Positions 1 through 6,907 of a stretch of 64,000 nt of DNA are shown here, one piece after another (positions within the stretch are counted from its first letter, which is position 1; the number at the start of each line of letters is the position of its first letter). The stretch covers positions 13,470 to 77,469 of the forward strand of contig DAIBBI010000037.1 in NCBI GenBank assembly GCA_027442615.1, given 5' to 3'. Position numbers and translations under genes: made by a program. Below the pieces are notes generated by a model that saw only the letters and a program-made list of their open reading frames with translations, was not told the origin of the DNA and ran no database searches. This DNA is from JAJZRV01 sp027442615 (lineage in GTDB: Bacteria; Pseudomonadota; Gammaproteobacteria; Burkholderiales; Ferrovaceae).

Positions 1-627
1 GACGTCCTGCATGGAATTCCAGGTATCCGACCCCAGTTCGCGGGTGATGAAAGGCTGCAGCAGCAGTTCGCTGCGCGGAATCCGCTTTTGCTGGGCCAGG
101 GGGTGGTCGGGGCGGGCCACGATGACATAGGGGTGGGGCGCAAATGGTTCTGCCACCACGTCCATGTCCAGCGGCGGACGGGCCATGACGGCAAGGTCGG
201 TCAGGTTTTCCCCCAGCTTCTGCAGCAATTCCTGGCGGTTGTTGACGTCGAGGTGAAATTTGATGCCTTCGTGACGGCGGTTGAACTCGGCCAGGAGATG
301 CGGAAAGAAATAATCTCCGGCGCTGATGACCGAGACGTTGAGCGTGCCGCCACAGATTCCCTTCAACTGCGCCATGGATTCTTCGGCTTCGCGGAACTGG
401 TTGATGATGGCGCGGCTGTGACGCAGCATTTCGCGCCCGGCCGGCGTGAGAAAGATGCGCTTGCCCAATTGCTCGAACAGGGGCAGGCCGGCGTGGTCTT
501 CCAGCTGTTTGACCTGGGTGGATACGGCAGGCTGGGACAGGTGCAGCTCTTCCGCCGCGCGGGAAAAGGAAAGGCGCCGGGCGACGGTTTCGAAAACCTT
601 CAGCTGGCGCAGGGTGGCGTGACGCAT
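1..627 (-). CDS. LysR-family transcriptional regulator (partial, CbbR-like)
   Basis: The gene starts at ATG 627 and runs off the left edge, so only the N-terminal 209 residues are visible. The first ~60 residues form a winged helix-turn-helix (LRQLKVFETVARRLSFSRAA, then LSQPAVSTQVKQLE), the most conserved part of LysR proteins. The remainder is the start of the periplasmic-binding-protein-like effector domain. The overall look is close to CbbR-type regulators, but the effector cannot be read from the sequence. It lies 93 nt downstream of, and in the same direction as, the PanE-like reductase, so it probably controls the adjacent oxalate/C2 module or itself. The family is certain; the target is inferred. 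Confidence 0.9.
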   Translation of the reverse strand, partial: MRHATLRQLKVFETVARRLSFSRAAEELHLSQPAVSTQVKQLEDHAGLPLFEQLGKRIFLTPAGREMLRHSRAIINQFREAEESMAQLKGICGGTLNVSVISAGDYFFPHLLAEFNRRHEGIKFHLDVNNRQELLQKLGENLTDLAVMARPPLDMDVVAEPFAPHPYVIVARPDHPLAQQKRIPRSELLLQPFITRELGSDTWNSMQDV

Positions 628-631
628 AAGC

Positions 632-656
632 GGTCATCCTGGTTGAACGGATGACC
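632..656. promoter_or_regulatory. Inverted repeat immediately upstream of the lysR start
   Basis: A perfect 7-bp inverted repeat, GGTCATC (632-638) and GATGACC (650-656), is separated by 11 nt. It sits 5 nt upstream of the lysR start codon. LysR regulators typically bind dyad sites near their own promoters, so this is a candidate autoregulatory operator; it could equally be a leader hairpin. Confidence 0.3.
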
Positions 657-720
657 CTTAATATAAACGATTGTTGATGCTTATGCGCTATTTTTTAGGT
701 TGTGCCTATGGAACAAATGC

Positions 721-1743
721 TCAGTGCTGGTTGCCAGGACGCGTCAGGGACAACCCGGCCTTGGCGTCGTCAATGGAATGGCCCAACAGCGAAGTCAGCG
801 CATAGACGGCTTTCAGGCGGGGCGTGGGGACGCCCACGATGGTGCCAAGCTCGATGACGGCACCGATCAGGGCATCCACTTCCAGCCCTCGTCCGGCTTC
901 CACGTCCTGCAGCATGGAGGTTTTGTGGCGGCCGACCTTTTCTGCCCCCTCGATGCGTTTTTCAATGCCCAGCCGGAAGGTGATGCCCAGTCGGTGTGCC
1001 ACGTCCTGGGCCTCCACCATCATGTCGTGTGCCAGTTCACGCGTCAGCGGGTGCTGGCAGATTTCGATCAGGGTGGCATGGGTGAGAGCGCTGACGGGGT
1101 TGAAGGTCATGTTGCCCCACAGCTTGAGCCAGATCTCGGCGCGGATGTTTTCCAGGATGGGGGACTTGAACCCGGCAGCGATGAATGTGTCGGAAATCCG
1201 CTGCGCCCGGGGTGTGGTGGTGCCGTCGAGTTCCCCGATGGGAAAGCGATTGCCCTCGATATGCTTGATGACCCCGGGGGCCACCGTCACGGCCGCGGGA
1301 TAGACCACGCAACCGATGATCTGCTTGGGATCGATGGCTTTCATGATGGTCCCGTTGGGGTCCACGGTTTCCACGATCCTGTTCTCGAATTCGCCCCCAT
1401 GCCGCTGGAAGTACCAGAAGGGGATGCCGTTCTGCATGGGAATGACCACCGTCTCCGGCCCGATGATGTTGGGCAGAAGGTGGGCAATGGGGCTGAGCTG
1501 GTGGGCCTTCACACCCAGGATGACGAGATCCTGTACGCCGGCATCGGCGACGCTGTCCACGATGAGCACATCGCCCACCAGGCCCTCCGGGTGTTCGTCA
1601 GTGATGAGCTTGAGGCCGTCCTTGCGGATGGCTTCCAGGGTTGCGCCGCGCGCGACCACCGTAACTTCGTTGCCGGAACGTGCCAGCTGAACTGCGAGCA
1701 AGCCGCCAATGGCCCCGCCTCCCCCGATAATGCATATTTTCAT
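721..1743 (-). CDS. 2-dehydropantoate 2-reductase family protein (PanE-like; candidate oxalyl-CoA reductase)
   Basis: A 340-residue protein with an N-terminal Rossmann glycine motif (GGGGAIGGLLA, residues 7-17) for NADPH, an MQNGI segment (103-107), the expected catalytic lysine in EIWLKLWGN (K207), and a C-terminal helical domain with SMLQDVEAGRGLEVDAL typical of ketopantoate reductases. The family normally reduces ketopantoate for pantothenate synthesis. Here the gene is beside an oxalate/formate transporter and a formyl-CoA:oxalate CoA-transferase, while panC lies far away at 47540. In Methylobacterium extorquens a PanE paralogue (PanE2) is an oxalyl-CoA reductase making glyoxylate, so that role is a reasonable inference. 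Ordinary ketopantoate reductase or another 2-oxoacid reductase remains possible. Confidence 0.88.
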   Translation of the reverse strand: MKICIIGGGGAIGGLLAVQLARSGNEVTVVARGATLEAIRKDGLKLITDEHPEGLVGDVLIVDSVADAGVQDLVILGVKAHQLSPIAHLLPNIIGPETVVIPMQNGIPFWYFQRHGGEFENRIVETVDPNGTIMKAIDPKQIIGCVVYPAAVTVAPGVIKHIEGNRFPIGELDGTTTPRAQRISDTFIAAGFKSPILENIRAEIWLKLWGNMTFNPVSALTHATLIEICQHPLTRELAHDMMVEAQDVAHRLGITFRLGIEKRIEGAEKVGRHKTSMLQDVEAGRGLEVDALIGAVIELGTIVGVPTPRLKAVYALTSLLGHSIDDAKAGLSLTRPGNQH

Positions 1744-1911
1744 GGTGTTATCTGCCCTTGTGAAATTCAGAAACAGGGTGCGTTCATGCGCGCCGCTACA
1801 GTTGTAATATTACTAATCATTGCCATGCTCGATTATAGGGCCTTATTGTGGAAACCATAGCGCATCACAGATAGGGCCCCGGCGGGGACCCCATGTCGCG
1901 CGCTGTGACGC

Positions 1912-1925
1912 TTGATCCAAATCAT
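1912..1925. promoter_or_regulatory. FNR-like box upstream of the OFA transporter
   Basis: TTGATCCAAATCAT matches the FNR-type consensus TTGAT-N4-ATCAA at 9 of 10 defined positions. It lies in the divergent promoter region of the reductase and transporter genes. The Crp/Fnr protein encoded at 6908-7549 has an FNR-type recognition helix (E..SR) predicted to read TTGAT half-sites, so it is the natural candidate to bind here. This is inference from sequence only. Confidence 0.4.
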
Positions 1926-1978
1926 GGCATTATCGCGCAGGAGCCACCATGCTAGCAGCAGTGGTTTCTGAAACTACT

Positions 1979-2007
1979 TTGGTCAGGGTTAATATTCCAA
2001 ATATAAA
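1979..2007 (+). promoter_or_regulatory. Possible sigma70 promoter for the OFA transporter transcript
   Basis: TTGGTC (1979-1984) and TATAAA (2002-2007) are separated by 17 nt. This fits a moderate sigma70 promoter firing toward the transporter, with a ~220-nt leader. The FNR-like box lies about 55-65 nt upstream of its -35 hexamer, so activation or repression geometry is plausible but not established. Confidence 0.3.
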
Positions 2008-2022
2008 GGGGAGCGCTGAGCA

Positions 2023-2130
2023 ATGTCATCTCAAAACGCCGGAGCGTCCGCACCGGTTGGCCGCTGGCGTATGCCGGCGCTGATGGCACTTGGCAAACAT
2101 CCGCAAGCTGGAAACTCCCCCGAAAAATAA
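2023..2130 (+). CDS. Candidate 35-residue small ORF upstream of the OFA transporter
   Basis: ATG 2023 is preceded by a strong Shine-Dalgarno-like AAGGGGAG (2006-2013) at 9 nt spacing, and the frame ends at TAA 2130. The peptide begins MSSQNAGASAPVGRWRMPA and shows no membrane helix or motif I recognise. Some OFA-type transporters are annotated with a tiny companion subunit encoded just upstream; those usually contain a transmembrane helix, which this one lacks. An overlapping 44-codon frame (1949-2083, preceded by GGAG) competes for the same DNA. Either could be a leader peptide or chance. Confidence 0.2.
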   Translation: MSSQNAGASAPVGRWRMPALMALGKHPQAGNSPEK

Positions 2131-2233
2131 TAAACCCGCCATGCGTCCGTGCCGAAGGGTTGCGCGGCGCATGCATCAGTAACACCGGACAGTACTGGAC
2201 TTAAAAAATATATTCAAAGAGGAGAAGATGATT

Positions 2234-3565
2234 ATGGCAAGTACCCAGATTGCTGGAAGTGATGAAGAGAACGCCAAGTTCTACCATGGCCGATGGTACC
2301 AACTGATCTTTGGCATTGTCTGCATGGCGTTGGTGGCCAACCTGCAGTATGCCTGGACCCTGTTCGTCAATCCCATTGATGCCAAGTATCAGTGGGGCAA
2401 GGCAGCGATCCAGTTGTCGTTTTCCATCTTCATCGTCGTGGAAACCTGGCTGGTCCCGGTGGAAGGCTGGCTGGTGGACAAGTTCGGTCCCCGTCCGGTG
2501 ATTGCACTGGGCGCAATCCTGGCAGCGCTGGGTTGGACGATCAATTCATATGCAAGCTCCCTCACCGAGCTCTATATCGCTGCAGTGGTTTCCGGTATTG
2601 GTGCCGGGTGCGTGTATGGCACCGCCGTGGGCAATGCGCTCAAATGGTTTCCGGACAAGCGCGGCCTTGCTGCCGGCTTGACGGCGGCAGGTTTCGGCGC
2701 AGGCGCAGCATTGACCGTGATCCCCATTGCCAACATGATCCAGAGCTCGGGCTATGAAGCCGCCTTCCTGAATTTCGGCATCATCCAGGGCGTCATCATT
2801 TTCATCATGGCGCTGTTGATGGTCCGGCCCAGGGTGCCCAAGGGCGTCGTGCCTTCGGTGCGCGTGGCCAGTTGCAAGGTGGACTTCACTGCGGGCCAGA
2901 TGATCAAGGCCCCCGTGTTCTGGGTCATCTACGTCCTGTTCGTGGCCGTGGCCGCGGGCGGGTTGATGGCAACGGCCCAGATTGGTCCGATCGCAAAGGA
3001 CTACGGCTTCGCGAAAATGCCCATCAACTATTTTGGTGACGTGCTGCCGCTGCTGACCGTGGTGCTGTCCATTGACAGCCTGGCCAACGGGTTTACCCGG
3101 CCGCTGTGCGGTTTCATTTCGGACCGCATTGGTCGCGAAAACACCATGATGCTGGTGTTCGTCGGCGAAGGCCTGGCGCTGCTGGGACTGATGACCTTTG
3201 GACATGACCCGTACATGTTCCTGGTGTTTGCGCCGCTGGTGTTCCTGTTCTGGGGCGAAATCTTCTCGATCTTCCCCGCCACCTGCGCCGATACCTTCGG
3301 GGTCAAGTATGCTGCGGCCAACGCCGGTACGCTGTATACGGCCAAGGGCACGGCATCCCTGCTGGTGCCCCTGACCTCCCTGTTCGCCGCAAAGGGCGAC
3401 TGGAATCGCGTGTTCATCGCAGCCGCAGCCATGACCATTGCCGCGGGCCTCTCGGCGAAGTTCATCCTGGAGCCGATGCGCGCGCGCTGGATTGCCAATG
3501 CCAACCACCGGCATGGCGAAGGGGAAGCCGCTTCGGCTGCAGCACCCCAGGCAGCCAGATCGTAG
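2234..3565 (+). CDS. oxlT: OFA-family MFS transporter (oxalate:formate antiporter-like)
   Basis: About 443 residues with roughly 12 hydrophobic segments, typical of the major facilitator superfamily. The N-terminus (HGRWYQLIFGIVCMALVANL, then QYAWTLFVNPI) strongly resembles oxalate/formate antiporters. The central SDRIGREN loop and a late TAKG segment in a transmembrane helix also fit the OFA group, where basic residues line the oxalate path. It would act in the inner membrane, importing oxalate or a related dicarboxylate. Two ATGs are possible: AGAGGAG at 2218-2224 sits 3 nt before ATG 2228 and 9 nt before ATG 2234, so 2234 is preferred. A strong terminator follows at 3621. The substrate is inferred from family plus the nearby CoA-transferase. 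Confidence 0.88.
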   Translation: MASTQIAGSDEENAKFYHGRWYQLIFGIVCMALVANLQYAWTLFVNPIDAKYQWGKAAIQLSFSIFIVVETWLVPVEGWLVDKFGPRPVIALGAILAALGWTINSYASSLTELYIAAVVSGIGAGCVYGTAVGNALKWFPDKRGLAAGLTAAGFGAGAALTVIPIANMIQSSGYEAAFLNFGIIQGVIIFIMALLMVRPRVPKGVVPSVRVASCKVDFTAGQMIKAPVFWVIYVLFVAVAAGGLMATAQIGPIAKDYGFAKMPINYFGDVLPLLTVVLSIDSLANGFTRPLCGFISDRIGRENTMMLVFVGEGLALLGLMTFGHDPYMFLVFAPLVFLFWGEIFSIFPATCADTFGVKYAAANAGTLYTAKGTASLLVPLTSLFAAKGDWNRVFIAAAAMTIAAGLSAKFILEPMRARWIANANHRHGEGEAASAAAPQAARS

Positions 3566-3620
3566 TACAGTACTGCCGGGCCTTGCCCCGGCATTGCTGA
3601 AGTTCAGGTCTTGACATGAA

Positions 3621-3653
3621 CATCACCCTGCCCAGGCAGGGTGATGTTTTTTT
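3621..3653 (+). terminator. Rho-independent terminator after the OFA transporter
   Basis: A perfect 12-bp inverted repeat (CATCACCCTGCC at 3621-3632 and its complement at 3635-3646) is followed by seven Ts (3647-3653). The two-base centre means the real loop is 4-6 nt. It ends the transporter transcript and lies immediately upstream of the TauE/SafE gene, so that gene needs its own promoter or read-through. Confidence 0.9.
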
Positions 3654-3688
3654 ATGGGGGATCTAAAATTTTTCACGAGCCGTTATGG

Positions 3689-4462
3689 ATGGTTTTTGCC
3701 GTCGTCGTCATGGTGGTGTCCGCCCTGGCCCATGGCATGCTGGGTTTTGGTTTCCCCCTGATTTCCACACCGGTCATCGCGCTTGTGGCCGACATGCAAA
3801 CGGCGGTGCTGCTGACCGTCCTGCCCAATCTTGCAGTCAATCTGGTCAGCATCGTGCGGGGAGGGCAGTGGCAGGACAGCCTGGGACGCCATTGGCCCAT
3901 CGCCGTCTGGGTGCTGCTGGGAACGCTGCTGGGAACGCGCGTGCTGATGAGCGTGGACCCCGCACCGCTGAAGGTGCTGCTGGCGCTGATGATTGCGGTC
4001 TACCTGGCCCAGGACCGATTGAAACGGCTCGACTGGTCCTTCATTGCGCGGCACCCCCGCGCTTCGGGGCTGGTGCTGGGCTTGTTTGCGGGCCTCCTCT
4101 CGGGTAGCGTGAACGTATCCCTGCCGCCCCTCGTGATTTATTTCATGGCATTGGGGCTGAACCCGCTCGCCATGACGCAGATTCTCAATTTGTGTTTTCT
4201 CGCAGGCAAGGCGGCCCAGGCCGGTGCGTTTGCGGTGGCAGGGCATTTTGACGGCGACGCGCTGATGATTTCCCTGCCGCTGGCCTTGTTGTCGGTGGGC
4301 ACGCTGGTGGTGGGCATGCGCTTGCGCCGCAACATCGCGCCCGAGCTCTATCGCAAGCTGGTTTTCTGGTCCCTGGGAATCATCGCGCTATTGCTGGCAG
4401 GACAAGGATTGGCGCCACTTCTGGCCTGGCTCGGTGCGGGGAATAAAGGGGGGCTTGCTTGA
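3689..4462 (+). CDS. TauE/SafE family sulfite/organic-acid permease
   Basis: About 257 residues with eight or so hydrophobic helices and the family pattern near the N-terminus (HGMLGFGFPLISTPVIAL), repeated in the second half (GLFAGLLSGSVNVSLPPLVI). TauE/SafE proteins are inner-membrane exporters or importers of sulfite, sulfonates and some carboxylates; the substrate here is unknown. The open frame extends upstream to a GTG/ATG at 3641/3644, but those codons lie inside the terminator hairpin of the previous gene, so ATG 3689 is chosen although its ribosome-binding site is poor. The stop codon overlaps an FNR-like palindrome (4459-4472). Its place between an oxalate transporter and a CoA-transferase suggests a C2-acid role, but this is inference. 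Confidence 0.8.
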   Translation: MVFAVVVMVVSALAHGMLGFGFPLISTPVIALVADMQTAVLLTVLPNLAVNLVSIVRGGQWQDSLGRHWPIAVWVLLGTLLGTRVLMSVDPAPLKVLLALMIAVYLAQDRLKRLDWSFIARHPRASGLVLGLFAGLLSGSVNVSLPPLVIYFMALGLNPLAMTQILNLCFLAGKAAQAGAFAVAGHFDGDALMISLPLALLSVGTLVVGMRLRRNIAPELYRKLVFWSLGIIALLLAGQGLAPLLAWLGAGNKGGLA

Positions 4463-4472
4463 CCCCAGTCAA
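4459..4472. promoter_or_regulatory. FNR-like palindrome upstream of the CoA-transferase
   Basis: TTGACCCCAGTCAA is a perfect 5-bp dyad with a 4-nt spacer and differs from the FNR consensus TTGAT-N4-ATCAA only by the symmetric T-to-C/A-to-G change. It overlaps the TauE/SafE stop codon and lies ~136 nt before the frc-like ATG. A second dyad (ATTATT, GATCA spacer, AATAAT at 4548-4564) lies nearer that gene. It is a candidate site for the cluster's Crp/Fnr protein. Confidence 0.4.
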
Positions 4473-4607
4473 GGACTGGAACAGGCGCGTGCCTTATGCT
4501 GTTTTGCTTGAAAAGGCGCGCGATGCGGCCTGAGCACGTACAAACCATTATTGATCAAATAATCATCGTCTGAAGTTCATTTCAGAAACTAGTGAGTGAG
4601 GGGAATT

Positions 4608-5849
4608 ATGGAGAAAGCGCTGTCGGGTATTCGGATTCTTGACATGACACACGTTCAGGCCGGGCCAACGTCGTCGCAATTGCTGGCGTGGCTGGGCGCG
4701 GACGTGATCAAGTTTGAGCCTCCCACCGGGGACATTACCCGGGGGCAGCTGCGGGACATTCCCAACGCAGATAGCCTGTATTTCACCATGCTCAACTGCA
4801 ACAAGCGTTCCATCACGGCCAACATGAAAAACCCCGCCGGCAAGGAGGTTTTTGTGGAGCTGCTGAAGAAGTGCGATGTGGTGATGGAAAATTTTGGTCC
4901 CGGCGTTCTGGACCGTTTCGGGTTTACCTGGGACAAGGTGCATGAAATCAACCCCAAGATCGTGATGGCTTCCATCAAGGGCTTTGGTTCCACTGGGCCC
5001 TATGCCGAGTTCAAGGCCTACGAAAACGTGGCCCAGGCCATGGGGGGCTCCATGAGCACCACCGGCTACGACGACGGCCCCCCCCTGGTGACTGGCGCGC
5101 AGATTGGCGATTCCGGCACGGGACTGCACCTGGCCATTGGCATCCTGGCTGCACTGCAGGCGCGCGTGCGTACCGGCAAGGGACAATATGTCGAAGTGGC
5201 CATGATGGATTCCGTGATGAATCTGTGCCGCGTCAAGTTCCGTGACCACCAGCGTCTGACCCGTGGCAACCTGCCCGAGTATTCCATCGACACCGCGGGC
5301 CGTCATGCCACGCCGCGCAGCGGCAACGATTCGGGTGGCGGCCAGTTGGGCAATGCCGTGAAGTGCAAGCCGGGTGGTCCCAACGATTACATCTACGTGG
5401 TGGTGCAGGAAGCCGTTTGGGAAAACCTGGCCCGCCTCATGGGAGGCGATGCCCTGGTTCAGGATGCGCGTTTCTCCACCATTGGCGAACGCCGCAAGAA
5501 CCAGGCCGTCATGTGGGGCATGCTCAACGACTACGCCAGCAAGTACGACAAGCGGGAGTTCATGGCCATGCTCAATGACATCGACGTGCCCTGTGGTCCC
5601 ATCATGAGCACCGAAGATCTCGCCAACGACGAGCATGTGCAACTGCGCGACATGTACGTGGAGCTCGATCACCCGGTGCGCGGCAACTGGTACAACGTCG
5701 GCATGCCCATCAAGCTTTCTGACAATCATGTGCCCATGGAGCGTTCGCCGCTTCTGGGCGAGCACACGGACCAGATCCTTGAGGAAGTGCTGGGTTGGGA
5801 CAAGGGCCAGATTGAAGCCAAGCGCAGTGCCGGCGCTTTCACCAAATAA
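4608..5849 (+). CDS. frc: Formyl-CoA:oxalate CoA-transferase (YfdW/Frc-like, CaiB/BaiF family)
   Basis: A 413-residue class III CoA-transferase that moves CoA from formyl-CoA (or another acyl-CoA) to oxalate in the cytoplasm. It aligns along its whole length with Oxalobacter Frc and E. coli YfdW: THVQAG (Gln17), the YFTMLNCNKRSI block, the AYENVAQ tyrosine (Y138) and the catalytic aspartate in GAQIGDSGTG (D168, equivalent to D169), plus a glycine loop (SGGGQ). The position matching Trp48 of Oxalobacter Frc is Gln47 (RGQLRD), as in E. coli YfdW, whose equivalent Gln48 is associated with oxalate substrate inhibition. ATG 4608 is chosen because GAGGGGA precedes it at 4 nt; a GTG exists at 4596. 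It is followed 49 nt later by the formyl-hydrolase-like gene. Confidence 0.9.
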   Translation: MEKALSGIRILDMTHVQAGPTSSQLLAWLGADVIKFEPPTGDITRGQLRDIPNADSLYFTMLNCNKRSITANMKNPAGKEVFVELLKKCDVVMENFGPGVLDRFGFTWDKVHEINPKIVMASIKGFGSTGPYAEFKAYENVAQAMGGSMSTTGYDDGPPLVTGAQIGDSGTGLHLAIGILAALQARVRTGKGQYVEVAMMDSVMNLCRVKFRDHQRLTRGNLPEYSIDTAGRHATPRSGNDSGGGQLGNAVKCKPGGPNDYIYVVVQEAVWENLARLMGGDALVQDARFSTIGERRKNQAVMWGMLNDYASKYDKREFMAMLNDIDVPCGPIMSTEDLANDEHVQLRDMYVELDHPVRGNWYNVGMPIKLSDNHVPMERSPLLGEHTDQILEEVLGWDKGQIEAKRSAGAFTK

Positions 5850-5898
5850 TCGCGTTTACGCATTCGCATCCAAGATTACAGACAGGAGTTTCTAGCTT

Positions 5899-6831
5899 AT
5901 GAAGATCGTCATCATCGGACAACAGGACTTTGGAAAAGCGGTGCTGGAGGCTTTTCTGGCCCGGGGTGATGAAGTGGCCGGAGTGTTCTGTGCACCTGAA
6001 AAAGAAGGTGCACGCCCCGATCCGCTGCGCATCACCGCCCAGGAAAAGGGGCTCAAGGTCTTTCAATTGCCTTCCCTGAAGGATGCCAAGGCCATCGAGA
6101 TCATGCGCGAGCTCGCGCCCGAAATCGGCATCATGGCCTATGTGCTGCAATTTGCCCCGCAGGAATTCGTCAACATTCCAAAGCACGGCACGATCCAGTA
6201 TCACCCCTCGCTGTTGCCGCTGTATCGGGGCCCCAGCTCCATCAACTGGCCCATCGTTCGCGGCGATGGCAAGACTGGCCTGACCATTTTCCGTCCGGAT
6301 GACGGACTGGATGAAGGCCCGGTGGTCCTGCAGAAAGAAACGCCCATCAGCGCTGACGATACGCTGGGTTCGGTTTACTTCGACCGGCTCTTCCCCATGG
6401 GGGTTGCGGCAATGCTGGAAGCGGCCGATCTGGTGGTTGCCGGCCGTCACAAGGAAGTGGTGCAGGACGAAGCTGTGGCCACTTACGAAGGATGGTTTCG
6501 CGCTGCAGAAAGCCGCATCAACTGGAACAACCATGTGGATTTTGTGTACAACCTGATCCGCGGCTGCAATCCTGCCCCTGGTGCGTGGACCACGCTGCTG
6601 GGCAAGAAGGTGCAGATTTTCGATGCACGCAAACACGCGTTCCACACTTTTGGCGCGGTCAAGGGCAAGATTGGCGAAATCTCCGCCATTGGGCCTGACA
6701 GCCTGCGCATCACTGCGCAGGGCGGCCAGATTGAAGTATTCAAGCTCAAGCACGAAGACGGCAAGAAAATCAGCGCCGCCGAATTTGTCCAGGAGCATGG
6801 CCTGACGGTGGGTTCAGCCTTCGGAAGCTAA
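5899..6831 (+). CDS. Stand-alone 10-formyl-THF hydrolase / formyltransferase-like protein
   Basis: 310 residues with the formyltransferase fold: an N-terminal Rossmann half, the SLLP loop (YHPSLLPLYRG, H102), SSINW, the DDGLDEG aspartate (D138) and a C-terminal barrel domain. H102 and D138 are spaced as His106 and Asp142 in the hydrolase domain of 10-formyl-THF dehydrogenase (ALDH1L1). The residue before the histidine is Tyr, not the Asn-x-His of methionyl-tRNA formyltransferase, so it resembles ALDH1L1 more than Fmt. The likely reaction is release or transfer of the formyl group of 10-formyl-THF; an action on formyl-CoA is conceivable. SD CAGGAG (5882) is 11 nt from the ATG. It is co-directional with the Frc-like gene, suggesting a shared job in handling formyl units. 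The exact substrate is not established. Confidence 0.75.
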   Translation: MKIVIIGQQDFGKAVLEAFLARGDEVAGVFCAPEKEGARPDPLRITAQEKGLKVFQLPSLKDAKAIEIMRELAPEIGIMAYVLQFAPQEFVNIPKHGTIQYHPSLLPLYRGPSSINWPIVRGDGKTGLTIFRPDDGLDEGPVVLQKETPISADDTLGSVYFDRLFPMGVAAMLEAADLVVAGRHKEVVQDEAVATYEGWFRAAESRINWNNHVDFVYNLIRGCNPAPGAWTTLLGKKVQIFDARKHAFHTFGAVKGKIGEISAIGPDSLRITAQGGQIEVFKLKHEDGKKISAAEFVQEHGLTVGSAFGS

Positions 6832-6851
6832 ACAGCTTCAGTTACGGGCAG

Positions 6852-6890
6852 AAATGCAGGAGGCCGGGATCAACCCGGCTTCCTGCATTT
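6852..6890. terminator. Bidirectional terminator between convergent genes
   Basis: A 17-bp stem (5' arm 6852-6868, 3' arm 6874-6890) contains a single G-T wobble and a 5-nt loop. The outer AAA/TTT ends provide a short U-tract on both strands. It separates the formyl-hydrolase-like gene (end 6831) from the convergent Crp/Fnr gene (end 6908). Confidence 0.85.
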
Positions 6891-6907
6891 TGCGCTTCCG
6901 TAACGGT

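Larger units (their letters stand above)
1744..2233. other. 490-nt divergent intergenic region between panE-like gene and OFA transporter
   Basis: This is the longest non-coding stretch in the window. It must hold promoters for both divergent genes. Visible elements are an FNR-like box at 1912-1925, a possible sigma70 promoter (TTGGTC at 1979, 17-nt spacer, TATAAA at 2002) and two short open frames (1949-2083 and 2023-2130) each preceded by a purine-rich ribosome-binding sequence. No tRNA, known riboswitch or terminator was recognised. Confidence 0.5.

Noticed and set aside
700..1860. Long plus-strand open frame opposite the PanE-like gene
   Set aside because: It is antisense to a clear reductase and its translation has no recognisable domain; high G+C creates such frames.
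3574..3593. Short GC hairpin just before the OFA terminator
   Set aside because: It is small, has no U-tract and is probably incidental to the strong terminator at 3621.
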